47,066 nucleotides of DNA, from contig JAUXTU010000069.1 in assembly GCA_030679145.1 (NCBI GenBank), positions 1-47,066 of the forward strand, given 5' to 3'. The notes under the pieces were generated by a model, which worked only from the letters and a program-made list of their open reading frames with translations, was not told the DNA's origin and made no database searches. Source of the DNA: Bacteroidota bacterium (GTDB lineage: Bacteria > Bacteroidota > Ignavibacteria > UBA10030 > UBA8401). Below, piece after piece: positions 27,730-36,996 of this stretch. The number at the start of each line of letters is the position of its first letter. Position 1 is the first letter of the stretch. The translations under genes and the position numbers were made by a program.

Positions 27730-30700
27730 ATGAAATCGCTTATACAAATATTTGTAATTATTCTTTTTGTTGTAACGAATTCAACAGCACAGTGGGTAAA
27801 CTTAAAGGGTTCAAAAGAAAAATCTGTCACGATTACACTTCGTGGAGATACTCCAAGTGGAACAATTATCGAGTTCACACCTGTGGGATACTATTTGAAA
27901 ATAGTGAATCTTGAAGGAAAAACTTATTCTGTCATATCTATTCCCAAAGCAGTGCCGTTTCTTGAAAAAGGGTATCCTGAACTTCCAAGAGTTAGTAGAA
28001 GTGTTATGGTTTCTGATGAAGCTAAAATGAAAATTGAGATTCTTGAAGTCGATTGCGAGACCACGTACGTTGCACCTATTTTATCATCAAAAGGAAATAT
28101 TCATGGCTCGATTGATCCAGAAAGTGTGCCTTACACTTTTAGCGATGTGTATAAAACAGATAAATGGTGGCCCGAACAAGTTGTTGACCTTTCTGATCCG
28201 TTTATATTACGGGATATCCGCGGCATTACTGTTCGATTTAATCCTTTTCGATACAATGCAGTAAGGGGACAACTTATTACTTGCAAACAACTTATTGTTC
28301 GCGTCTATGCTGATGGAGTTGATGACAAAAATATAAAAACGAATAGGAAAGGAGTTATTAATCGAGACTTCTCTGAAATTTACGAACGATTCTTCTTGAA
28401 TTTCCACAAAAAAACGAATAATGCTTTAGGTAAAACAACTTATACAGGTATTAATGAAACAGGAAGAATGCTTATTATTGCTGCCGATGATTTCTACAAT
28501 AATGTAATACCGTTAAGGGATTGGAGAACGAGAAAAGGACTTCAAACAATATTGGTGAAATGTTCCAATGTCGGTACAACATTTAATTCAGTATTCACAT
28601 ACATTCAAAATATGTATCTTAGTGAAAGTAGTGTTACATATATTCTTTTAGTTGGCGATGGAAATACTCCCGATGTACCTATGAAGAGTGTTCCATTTGG
28701 GGGTACTGATTATCATGATCCAAAAGATCCCTTATATTCTTTGCTTGAATTTGAGATCCCTTACCCTCCACACACACCTGATCCCTATCCAGATGCATAC
28801 ATATCTAGAATTTCCGCAGAGAACACCGACCAAGTTGATAATCAGGTGAGGCGAATTCTGAAGTACGAAACAAATCCACCAACAGGTAACTGGTTTCAAC
28901 AAGCAAGCGGTATTGCATCGCAACAGTACGGTGATACGACGGACTGTAACTTATTAAGAGATGATTTAATCGCTTATGGATATACGTCTGTCGATAAGCT
29001 CTATAATATCGGAAGCGCACAACCTATTTCGGATGCAATTAATGCTGGAAGGAGTTTTGTGAATTTTGATGGACATGGTTCGGGTGCATCATGGTCGTTT
29101 TCACAACCTTATGTCAATCCTCTCTTTTCCATTGCAAACGTTCAAAATCTTGTAAACACAAATATGCTACCGTTTGTTTTTTCAGTAGGTTGCGAAGTTG
29201 GAGATTTTGCAGATATGAGTACTTGTTTTGCAGAGGCATGGCTTCGAAGCGGAACAAAAGACAATCCTACTGGCGCAATTGGGTTTTACGGTTCATCAGT
29301 TCTTCAAGGTGGCACAATACCAAAAATTGCACAAACCGAAGCAGTAGATATTCTCGTTGCCGATGCAAAAGTAACCATCGGTGGGCTTTGTTATAACGCT
29401 TCGTGTAAAATGATTGAAAGTCAGCAACCAAACGAAATTGCTGAGTTCAAAGGATGGAATATTTTCGGAGATGCAGCGACACAGTTATGGACAAAGGTAC
29501 CAACAAATTTTACCTCTGTCAGTGTCACAGATAATGGAAGTTCAATTACCGTCAATGTCGGCGTTGCTGGTTCAACAATTTGTGTTTCTAGTGGAAACAA
29601 CGGAGCGACATATTGGGATAGACAAGACAACGTAAGTAGTTCTACATTCACTACGTCTGTTCGTCCCCTTTACGTTACCGTTACCAAGCATAATTATATT
29701 CCATATACCGCTGTTACTGGCGGTATGTTTGCGAGTAATGAGTTCTGGTTTGGGAATATGAAAGTTCTTGGGAACATAACATTAAATCGTAATTATAGTC
29801 TTACTATTCCCGCAAACACAAATATTTCTTTTGCAAACGGAACCTCGCTTTATGTTTATGGTGTATTAAACGTCAACGGCACTTCATCTTCACCCGTAAC
29901 ATTTACATCCATTTCAGGTAATTCTCCGGGTAGCTGGGGTTCAATTATCTTAAGCGGCACAGGTACAGAAGGTTCAAATTTAAATTACATTACAATGCAA
30001 TATGGAACTGATTTGCAATTCCTAAACAGTGCAACTGGTACAATTCAGAATTCTATATTGCAATATAACACACGCGGCGTTTATATTTACAACTCGCAGC
30101 CTGATATTATTAATAATTCAATTTATGAAGTTCAACAAGACGGTATTCTGTGTAACGCAGCAGGTTATTCTCCCCTCGTAAAAGATAATACTATTACAAA
30201 AACATCTGGGAATAGTTACTATCAAAACTATAGCGGTATTAACATTGGAGGTTCCACCACATACGGTTATTTACCTCACAATGATATCAAAGGATTTTAT
30301 TATGGAATGTACATTGGCGGTGGACCAACTGTTCACTTCGTAGACAGAGCAATCAATCAACCGTATCCAAACAATCGTATAATGTTTTGTCTATTTGGAA
30401 TTACAGCGGGATGGGGATCCTACGTTAGCAATGTATATTACAGCGATTACAACAGCATTTACAGTAATGCGTATTACGATCTTTATGCTTATAATTCTTC
30501 AAATATTTCTCTGGGATATAATTACTACGGAGGAGGAAATCCGACAACCTATACTTATAATTCATCATGGATAAATTACTACACGCCATTGACGTGGAAT
30601 CCGTGGGAAGAATATTTTAGGCAAGCACCATTAAATTTACTATCAGATACTCAAGAATTTTCAGCATTGACAACGCCCGCACGGGTCAGTAATACTGAAA

Positions 30701-31509
30701 CACCTCAGTTTGTTTCTTCGGATGACGAAACAGGTTTTGAAAAAGGACTAGAACTTGAACGACAAAAAGATTACACAGGCGCAATCGCACATTATACACT
30801 CATGCTCAAAGCAGGAAAAATATCGAGACAACTATTGGCCGAATTAGCTCATGTTGGATCAGAATATGGGAGTGTGGACGTTGTGAGTTATTTTGAGACA
30901 ATGAAAAACTCAAAATCTGAATATCAAGCGTATTGTATGCAATTACTCGCAGGATTATATATGCGTCGAGGAGAGAAAGAAAAGAGTGCCGCTGTTTATG
31001 ATGAAATCATTGCAAATTTTTCTAATACCCATGATGAAAAAATGGCTCAACTTCAAAAGTTCTATTATATACTCCATGTTGAGAATGATATAGAAACAGC
31101 TCAGAATCTTTTGAATATAATTGCAACAAGATATGCGGAGGATGATGTCGAGCGTGATGTTGTTCGCGCGCAGTCTATACTGAGCTCTTCGTATGTGTCT
31201 CCCAAAGAAAGCAAAGATAGTTCAAACGCCACAAGTAAGACGCTTAACAATTTTGTTCTTTTCCAAAACTACCCGAACCCCTTTAATCCTATAACAACGA
31301 TTTCTTATAAAGTTCCGCAAGCGGGTAAGGTATCGTTGAAAGTTTATGATGGTTTAGGTAGAGAAGTAATTGTGTTGGTAAACGGACAACAATCTGAAGG
31401 TGCTTATAATACACAATTTGATGGAACAACATTAGCAAGTGGTATTTATTTCTATCGTTTGCATGTAGGCAGTTATATTGAAACAAAAAAGTTAGTTTTA
31501 ATGAAGTAA
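27730..31509 (+). CDS. Secreted C25 cysteine protease with beta-helix, helical repeats and T9SS sorting domain
   Basis: A 1259-residue exported protease. A signal peptide (to T-A-Q near residue 21) and an N-terminal prodomain-like region precede the gingipain-type C25 domain. Catalytic His 449 lies in D-G-H-G-S and Cys 488 in S-V-G-C-E-V-G-D-F. From about 660 to 960 the sequence is a right-handed beta-helix rich in Asn, Tyr and Gly. Residues 1000-1140 are charged TPR-like helices (E-K-G-L-E-L-E-R-Q-K-D-Y-T-G-A-I). The sorting domain (N-Y-P-N-P-F-N-P) closes the protein at L-V-L-M-K. A GGGAG site precedes the ATG. Unlike PorU it lies among cargo genes, so it is probably an exported protease rather than the sortase. 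The downstream S8 protease carries the same C-terminal architecture. Confidence 0.87.
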   Translation: MKSLIQIFVIILFVVTNSTAQWVNLKGSKEKSVTITLRGDTPSGTIIEFTPVGYYLKIVNLEGKTYSVISIPKAVPFLEKGYPELPRVSRSVMVSDEAKMKIEILEVDCETTYVAPILSSKGNIHGSIDPESVPYTFSDVYKTDKWWPEQVVDLSDPFILRDIRGITVRFNPFRYNAVRGQLITCKQLIVRVYADGVDDKNIKTNRKGVINRDFSEIYERFFLNFHKKTNNALGKTTYTGINETGRMLIIAADDFYNNVIPLRDWRTRKGLQTILVKCSNVGTTFNSVFTYIQNMYLSESSVTYILLVGDGNTPDVPMKSVPFGGTDYHDPKDPLYSLLEFEIPYPPHTPDPYPDAYISRISAENTDQVDNQVRRILKYETNPPTGNWFQQASGIASQQYGDTTDCNLLRDDLIAYGYTSVDKLYNIGSAQPISDAINAGRSFVNFDGHGSGASWSFSQPYVNPLFSIANVQNLVNTNMLPFVFSVGCEVGDFADMSTCFAEAWLRSGTKDNPTGAIGFYGSSVLQGGTIPKIAQTEAVDILVADAKVTIGGLCYNASCKMIESQQPNEIAEFKGWNIFGDAATQLWTKVPTNFTSVSVTDNGSSITVNVGVAGSTICVSSGNNGATYWDRQDNVSSSTFTTSVRPLYVTVTKHNYIPYTAVTGGMFASNEFWFGNMKVLGNITLNRNYSLTIPANTNISFANGTSLYVYGVLNVNGTSSSPVTFTSISGNSPGSWGSIILSGTGTEGSNLNYITMQYGTDLQFLNSATGTIQNSILQYNTRGVYIYNSQPDIINNSIYEVQQDGILCNAAGYSPLVKDNTITKTSGNSYYQNYSGINIGGSTTYGYLPHNDIKGFYYGMYIGGGPTVHFVDRAINQPYPNNRIMFCLFGITAGWGSYVSNVYYSDYNSIYSNAYYDLYAYNSSNISLGYNYYGGGNPTTYTYNSSWINYYTPLTWNPWEEYFRQAPLNLLSDTQEFSALTTPARVSNTETPQFVSSDDETGFEKGLELERQKDYTGAIAHYTLMLKAGKISRQLLAELAHVGSEYGSVDVVSYFETMKNSKSEYQAYCMQLLAGLYMRRGEKEKSAAVYDEIIANFSNTHDEKMAQLQKFYYILHVENDIETAQNLLNIIATRYAEDDVERDVVRAQSILSSSYVSPKESKDSSNATSKTLNNFVLFQNYPNPFNPITTISYKVPQAGKVSLKVYDGLGREVIVLVNGQQSEGAYNTQFDGTTLASGIYFYRLHVGSYIETKKLVLMK

Positions 31510-31524
31510 ATATTTTTCTATAAC

Positions 31525-31559
31525 AAAATCCCTGAAATCTGAAAGGTTTCAGGGATTTT
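31525..31559 (+). terminator. Terminator of the C25 protease gene
   Basis: AAAATCCCTGAAA (31525-31537) pairs exactly with TTTCAGGGATTTT (31547-31559), with a T-rich tail. It is a diverged copy of the terminator after the S8 gene (37011-37043), with paired changes in the stem. Confidence 0.88.
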
Positions 31560-31566
31560 ATATTTT

Positions 31567-31647
31567 TTACTGCTTCAACTGTACTTCCCGAACATTCCCA
31601 TCTTTAATTTGCATGATTTTCCCCTGCGCTTTTCTCACCAGATCGTA
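31567..31647 (-). pseudogene. Truncated 3' end of a second ftsE copy
   Basis: On the minus strand these 81 bases encode the last 26 residues of FtsE plus TAA, running [10 protein letters not shown] at the start and V-R-E-V-Q-L-K-Q at the end. The protein sequence is identical to the end of the intact ftsE at 37052-37720. The DNA differs at eight positions, all silent (for example TAC/TAT, AGA/CGA, GCG/GCA, CAG/CAA). Similarity stops abruptly after 31647. The terminator and spacing beside it are also shared with the intact locus. It is a relic of a complete ftsE from a related genome or an old duplicate. Confidence 0.88.
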
Positions 31648-32372
31648 GAGTGCACAATTTTAGTATGAATCTAAAAAATGGATTTCTATTTTTTAATGTT
31701 CCTCTAAAACAAAAGATAGATTTATCCGATTTAGTTGTTCCGCACTATTTACAAAAAATCTTTTTCTAAAACCTTCCAAATTTCTCTAAAAAGAGCATAT
31801 CAAAAAAATAGTTAAACTATTTTTATTTTCTTTATTCCGATTTTCAATTTTCACGGATATAAGTACATGAGGGGAAGTCCGCGAAAGAAGTATTGTATCC
31901 AATTGTACGATTTTATGTGAGGTAAGTACAATTGTCACTTGTTCTTGTTGTGAGTGGTTTACTCCTTTACACAATAAACGGATTTACCAAGTGTGAGTCT
32001 TATTGATAAAAAATTCCATCATAGAGATTTTTTGAAAATACAAATGAAATCACATCTTGATAATTAGATTTCAAATGGTGTTATCAAAAAATAAGTAATA
32101 AAAAATGTTGCAAAAAAAATCAATTTGCAATTGAAGGGGCGTTGTTTTTTGTTTCATAAATTTGAGATTAAAATATTTTCTCTCTTTTAACAATTCATTT
32201 TTATTGTTTTCGCAAATGTAAAAATGATAAATGTGAAATTGAATAAAAAATGATGTTTTTGTTAAGGCGCGATTTTTGCATCTTAATTATTATTGCCACC
32301 GTTAAATAATTTTGAATGAAAAAGTTCAAGATGTTTTAGAATTGATGGAACAATTAACCATCAATTAATAGT
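31648..32372. other. AT-rich region without recognisable genes
   Basis: About 725 bases with runs of A and T and only short open frames. I see an inverted repeat CAATTGTAC/GTACAATTG at about 31900-31932 and a TTGCAAA...TTTGCAA pair near 32107-32130. No tRNA, insertion element end or promoter stands out. It begins exactly where the ftsE relic ends and may hold decayed sequence from the recombination event. Confidence 0.5.
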
Positions 32373-32387
32373 TTGAAAGTTAAACGT

Positions 32388-33398
32388 ATGAACAAAATAA
32401 TTTTTAGTTCCTTAATCGCCATTTTTCTTATTGGTCTTTCATGCGACAAAGATAATCCGTCCGATGGTGGCAAATCTCCGTGTGGAGGAATTGATCCGCT
32501 CATAATTCCTGAATCTCCATACAGCAACCCAATCTGGCATCCGAGCGGAAAATTTATAGGCTTCAACCATACACCATTAGTAAATATTACGTATCCCTAC
32601 GGCGAGGGATGTTGGGGCGAACAGCATTTTAGTTATGACTCAACAGGGTTTTGGTTGATTGATTCTGACGGAACAAATATGCATAGAATATTTCCCCACA
32701 CACTACAAAACCCAGTATGGTCACCCGACGGAGAGTGGATTGCATATGTTTCAGGCGCGCAAATTTTCAAAATGAAATTTACTGGAACAACATTTGACAC
32801 GGCAACAATTGTGCAACTTACTAACGGAGGCCGTAATTTCTTTCCGGCGTGGAGTCCTGATGGAGAGTGGATTGCGTATAACAGATCAATATGTGAAGGA
32901 CCGAGCACCTGTGGAATTTGGATGATGTCGGCATCGGGTCAAAATCAAAGGTTCTTGGCTGCGTATGGAAATTATCCCGATTGGCATCGTTATGCAACAA
33001 AAGTCCTTTACCGAACTCGTGCAATCACAAGAACAGGACAACCTATAGGCGATTCGCTCTGGCAATTCGATATCAGTACCAATTCAAGAGGTTTGCTCAC
33101 GGTTCTCAGTGGTATAAATTTGGACAACCGCTATCCTAAATACTCCCCAAATGGAACAAAGATAGCATTTTGGTCAAGTGGTAACTTGTGGATAATGGAT
33201 AGTACTGGTAGCAATCTTCTACAACTTACAACTACGGGAGTTGATGTCGACTTCGGACTTCCTTTTAGTTGGTCACCTGTGGGAGATAAAATTATTTATA
33301 CACGATATCAATCAACCGATTGGACAATGAAGAACGGTGTTCTTTGGACGATTGATGTCAATTCTAAAATAGAAAAGCAGTTTACCTTCAATCCTTGA
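32388..33398 (+). CDS. PD40/TolB-like propeller lipoprotein
   Basis: A lipoprotein of about 336 residues. The signal ends in a lipobox L-I-G-L-S-C, with the lipidated Cys at residue 19 counted from the ATG at 32388 (an in-frame ATG at 32373 is also possible). At least five PD40 (WD40-like) repeats follow, such as P-V-W-S-P-D-G-E-W-I-A-Y, P-A-W-S-P-D-G-E-W-I-A-Y and P-K-Y-S-P-N-G-T-K-I-A-F. They build an open or complete beta-propeller like the one in TolB. There is no sorting domain, so export would use the lipoprotein route. The binding partner is unknown. It precedes the S8 protease by 193 bases of structured leader. Confidence 0.82.
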   Translation: MNKIIFSSLIAIFLIGLSCDKDNPSDGGKSPCGGIDPLIIPESPYSNPIWHPSGKFIGFNHTPLVNITYPYGEGCWGEQHFSYDSTGFWLIDSDGTNMHRIFPHTLQNPVWSPDGEWIAYVSGAQIFKMKFTGTTFDTATIVQLTNGGRNFFPAWSPDGEWIAYNRSICEGPSTCGIWMMSASGQNQRFLAAYGNYPDWHRYATKVLYRTRAITRTGQPIGDSLWQFDISTNSRGLLTVLSGINLDNRYPKYSPNGTKIAFWSSGNLWIMDSTGSNLLQLTTTGVDVDFGLPFSWSPVGDKIIYTRYQSTDWTMKNGVLWTIDVNSKIEKQFTFNP

Positions 33399-33446
33399 TA
33401 TAGCAGATCATTGAAGAAAAGGAGATGATAGTTATGAAAAAATAAA

Positions 33447-33523
33447 AGCCCCCGTGGGCAACATCCTTAAATATTCCCCCACGAAGGAGAATTATGTTCA
33501 GGACAATTGTTCCTGCGAGGGCT
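33447..33523 (+). promoter_or_regulatory. Structured leader around the start of a small ORF
   Basis: AGCCC (33447-33451) can pair with GGGCT (33519-33523), enclosing a CGTGGG/CCCACG hairpin (33453-33458 with 33478-33483) and a short AGGA/TCCT hairpin (33500-33514). The AAGGAG ribosome site (33484-33489) of the leader ORF sits directly at the 3' foot of the CGTGGG hairpin. This geometry could gate ribosome access. I recognise no described RNA family. Confidence 0.4.
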
Positions 33524-33595
33524 TATTGTTTCTTTAAAGATACAATCAAATTCACTCAAACACAAAAATACTTTACAGAAAGGAAAATACTATGA
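33494..33595 (+). CDS. 33-codon leader ORF coupled to the S8 protease
   Basis: ATG at 33494 follows AAGGAG (33484-33489) by four bases and opens 33 codons that end TGA at 33593-33595. The stop overlaps the ATG of the S8 protease gene as ATGA. The peptide starts M-F-R-T-I-V-P-A-R-A-Y-C-F-F and is basic (end T-E-R-K-I-L), with no recognised domain. The strong ribosome site and the exact coupling suggest real translation, either as a small protein or as a leader peptide that controls the protease. It could still be chance; homologues were not tested. Confidence 0.45.
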   Translation: MFRTIVPARAYCFFKDTIKFTQTQKYFTERKIL

Positions 33596-36500
33596 AACAG
33601 AGAAAGTTTTCTTTGAAAAAATTATGGACTATTTCTGTGTTGTTTTTATCCGTTTTACCAATTACAACTTTAGCACAGAACGATCCGACAAAAGAAATTC
33701 TTGTCTATTTTACTTCTGGGGTTGAGCGAGCAGCTAAAGGGCAACTAACGGCCCGAACAGCGTCATCAGCAGCAAAAACAATTCTTGCACATTTCAAAAT
33801 AGGCGAGGACAAAATAACATCAGCTTTTCCGGATTTTGATGAAACTGATACACTAAAGAAAACACCTGAAGGTAGAACGATTGGTATGCCAAACATGGCA
33901 AAGATATTTAGAATTCGAGTTCCTGATGGCGTTGTAAGAAAAAGTGTCATTGACTCATTAAAGAAACTTTCGAATGTTCTTTTTGCTGAACCAAACGGCA
34001 TTGCGGCACCTCACAGCATTCCGGACGATCAATACTTTTCATACCAATATTCACTTCAAGCTGGGGGCGGCACCGGAAAAATTTCTGCACCAGAAGCTTG
34101 GGATATTTACACGGGATCATCGAGTAGTATTATCGGGATTATTGATTATGGTGTTGATGGTACACATCCTGATTTAAGTGGTAAGGTATCGGGAGATGCG
34201 CCAAATACCGTCTATCATGGCACTCATGTTGCTGGAATTGCTGCGGCAAAAACAAACAACAATGCAACAGGTATAAGTGGTGTTGACTGGAATGCACAAT
34301 TACTATCAAAGAATATCGAATATTCTGACGATGTAACAACATACCAACAGATTGTAGATGCTGTCAACTACAGTTCTAATGTTAATGTTTTAAACAATAG
34401 TTGGGGACTTATTTATCCAGACCATTCTGGCGGACGCTATTCAACCACTGTAAAATTGGCGTTTGTTTACGCATATAAAATGAATCGTACCGCTGTCGTT
34501 GCTATGGGGAACTCGAATGGGAGTCAAACGCAATACCCCGCAGGTTTTGGACAAGGAATCATTGCAATAGGGTCAACCGATGCTGACGATGTAGTTGCTG
34601 GATCTTCTAATATCGGGAACCATATTGACGTTACTGCACCCGGAGTTTCAATATTATCGACCTATCGCAACGGGAATTTTTCGGACGATGCAAATTACCA
34701 TACTGACGGTGGTACTTCCATGGCAGCTCCACATGTGTCCGGTATCGCATCGTTGTTGAAAGGATATAACTCAAATCTTTACAACGACGACATCGAAAAT
34801 ATCATTCGACTTTCCGCAGACAAAGTTGAAGGGATGAACGGGCAAGATTTTACTACCGAGTACGGTTATGGTCGAGTTAATGCTCGCAAAGCGTTAAACT
34901 TGCTTCGTGCCCCTGTTGCTTTAACTCAAGCAACTGCGTATGGAGGAACAGATTATTATAAAGGACCTGCTACCCAAATGGCAATATATGGTGTCAGTGG
35001 TTTACCAACTGCTGTATATATTGTTTATAGGCACGAAGTACGAAAAAATGTCACTTTCCCAACAAGCAGTTTTCGCAAAATTTGGGGACGTGGTGCGGCA
35101 ACCTTTGGTTGGGCAGATAACGGTAACGTAAATTTTGGAATGGGCTGGTGTGAAGCGGTTCCAGGAACGGTTACTTCTTCTTCTGCAACCTTGCGCACCA
35201 ATGTCTATGAAGTGTACAATACTTCAGGACAATGGATTGGCTGGTATCCAACAACACCTGGAAATGTGACGTTTGCATATTCTGTATTAGGTGTTCCGCA
35301 GATAATTTCGACAAATAGCACATTAGATGGCAATTTTGCTTTTGATGATTATGTGACAGTGAATAGTGGTGCAACTTTGACTATTACCCCGGGTTCAGTT
35401 ATTTCGTTTGCAAGTGGAAAGTCATTGATTGTACAAGGTGTACTGAACGCCAATGGCACATCGTCTCAACCAATAACATTCACCTCGCAGTCTGGTACAA
35501 CTCCCGGCAGTTGGGAGGGAATCACATTTTACGAATCTGGTGCGTCTGGCTCAACACTAAATCATGTAAAAGTTCAATATGGTAATGACATATATGCGAT
35601 TAATGTTCCAAGTTTTACCGTGAATAATTCAACCATTGAAAATATGGTAAACGGTGTAAATGCATATGGTTCTAATGGATGGGTAATGAATAGTACAATT
35701 ACCAATCCGCGAGATCATGGTATAGTTTCAAATATATCAACACTATCTTGCTACCATAATACAATTACAAAAACAGATTTTTCCGGCGCAGGAATTTTAT
35801 ACACTGCCGGTGCAAGTGATTATATTTGGGACAACGATATTTCAGGTTTTAACTGGGGAATTGGTGCAATATGGGGATCAAGTGCATATTGCGGGCATCC
35901 TTCAAATACCGGAAATAACAATTCTATAACCAACTGTTTAATTGGTGCAAATGTTTATCAAAGCGGATATGCAATGTTTGGAGAATATATCGAGTATGAC
36001 GATATATATAATCCATATTATGCAGGAAATACAATAGACAATAATATAAGTTACGATGCACAAGTGTACACAAACAGCACTGTGTTTGCGCAAGGAACGA
36101 ATTGGGGAGGTGGTAGCCCTACTTATTCGGTTTATGATAATTCGATTTTTTATTATGACCTTGGAGGTAACAATAGAGTTTTGGCGAATGGTAAACTAAA
36201 TATGGTTGAAGAAGCAGCCACGTTCGGAAACGAACAATCACAGCAAAACTCAATATCACTAAAGACGCTATCTTCAACTTCTGTTATGTCGAAAGATGAT
36301 CTTGGGATTCTTCCTTATATCAAATTAATGAAAACATACAATGATACAACAGCAGAATCCATATTGAATACATTTTTATCCTTAGACGAAAAAGCACCTC
36401 AAGTCACGAAATTACTTCTTGCGAACATCTATTTGAAACGTGATGAGATAGAAAAGGCAAAACAAGTAAATTCCGACTTATCCAAAGCAAATCCCAATAG

Positions 36501-36996
36501 TGCACTTGGCTGCAGAGCAGAGTTGAATAATTTTTACATTGCTCTTTATAAAGAAAGAAATATCAACGTTGCAAGTGCCATGTTAGATGAAATTGCTGTC
36601 AACGCAAAGTACATTGAGCCTATTGAACTTGCTTTGGCTATGCATGATTTAAAAACAAGCAAAGTAGTAAATGAAAGTATGGGTAACAGTTCGTTTAAAA
36701 AACACACAGAGCAAATTAATGCAATATCTCCAGACAAATTTGAATTGTTACAAAACTATCCCAACCCATTCAATCCGACAACGACTATTGCATTTTCACT
36801 TCCGCAAGAGGGTAATGTTACCCTGAAAGTATTTGATGCCCTCGGAAGAGAAGTCGCAATATTGGTGAATAGTTTTAAATCGGCAGGGCATTATAATGTG
36901 GAATTTAATGCTCTAGCATTTGCAAGCGGTGTATATTTCTATCGTTTACAAGCAGGGAGTAATATTGCCACAAAGAAGTTAGTTTTGATGAAGTAA
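33592..36996 (+). CDS. Secreted S8 subtilisin-like protease with beta-helix, helical repeats and T9SS sorting domain
   Basis: An 1134-residue exported serine protease. After the signal peptide (ending T-L-A-Q near 29) comes a propeptide-like region, then the S8 domain. The catalytic residues are Asp 185 (I-I-D-Y-G-V-D-G), His 209 (Y-H-G-T-H-V-A-G) and Ser 376 (G-G-T-S-M-A-A-P-H), with Asn in L-N-N-S-W-G. A beta-helix occupies about 590-870 and opens with G-V-L-N-A-N-G-T-S-S, matching the C25 protease's G-V-L-N-V-N-G-T-S-S. Charged helical repeats and a sorting domain (N-Y-P-N-P-F-N-P, ending L-V-L-M-K) follow. AAAGGA lies seven bases before the ATG, which overlaps the leader ORF stop. It is predicted T9SS cargo; the substrate is unknown. 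Confidence 0.9.
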   Translation: MKQRKFSLKKLWTISVLFLSVLPITTLAQNDPTKEILVYFTSGVERAAKGQLTARTASSAAKTILAHFKIGEDKITSAFPDFDETDTLKKTPEGRTIGMPNMAKIFRIRVPDGVVRKSVIDSLKKLSNVLFAEPNGIAAPHSIPDDQYFSYQYSLQAGGGTGKISAPEAWDIYTGSSSSIIGIIDYGVDGTHPDLSGKVSGDAPNTVYHGTHVAGIAAAKTNNNATGISGVDWNAQLLSKNIEYSDDVTTYQQIVDAVNYSSNVNVLNNSWGLIYPDHSGGRYSTTVKLAFVYAYKMNRTAVVAMGNSNGSQTQYPAGFGQGIIAIGSTDADDVVAGSSNIGNHIDVTAPGVSILSTYRNGNFSDDANYHTDGGTSMAAPHVSGIASLLKGYNSNLYNDDIENIIRLSADKVEGMNGQDFTTEYGYGRVNARKALNLLRAPVALTQATAYGGTDYYKGPATQMAIYGVSGLPTAVYIVYRHEVRKNVTFPTSSFRKIWGRGAATFGWADNGNVNFGMGWCEAVPGTVTSSSATLRTNVYEVYNTSGQWIGWYPTTPGNVTFAYSVLGVPQIISTNSTLDGNFAFDDYVTVNSGATLTITPGSVISFASGKSLIVQGVLNANGTSSQPITFTSQSGTTPGSWEGITFYESGASGSTLNHVKVQYGNDIYAINVPSFTVNNSTIENMVNGVNAYGSNGWVMNSTITNPRDHGIVSNISTLSCYHNTITKTDFSGAGILYTAGASDYIWDNDISGFNWGIGAIWGSSAYCGHPSNTGNNNSITNCLIGANVYQSGYAMFGEYIEYDDIYNPYYAGNTIDNNISYDAQVYTNSTVFAQGTNWGGGSPTYSVYDNSIFYYDLGGNNRVLANGKLNMVEEAATFGNEQSQQNSISLKTLSSTSVMSKDDLGILPYIKLMKTYNDTTAESILNTFLSLDEKAPQVTKLLLANIYLKRDEIEKAKQVNSDLSKANPNSALGCRAELNNFYIALYKERNINVASAMLDEIAVNAKYIEPIELALAMHDLKTSKVVNESMGNSSFKKHTEQINAISPDKFELLQNYPNPFNPTTTIAFSLPQEGNVTLKVFDALGREVAILVNSFKSAGHYNVEFNALAFASGVYFYRLQAGSNIATKKLVLMK

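Noticed and set aside
29091-29396. Overlapping 101-codon frame inside the C25 protease gene
   Set aside because: Its product is a Cys/Arg/Ser-rich low-quality sequence in another frame of a clearly coding region, with no ribosome site.
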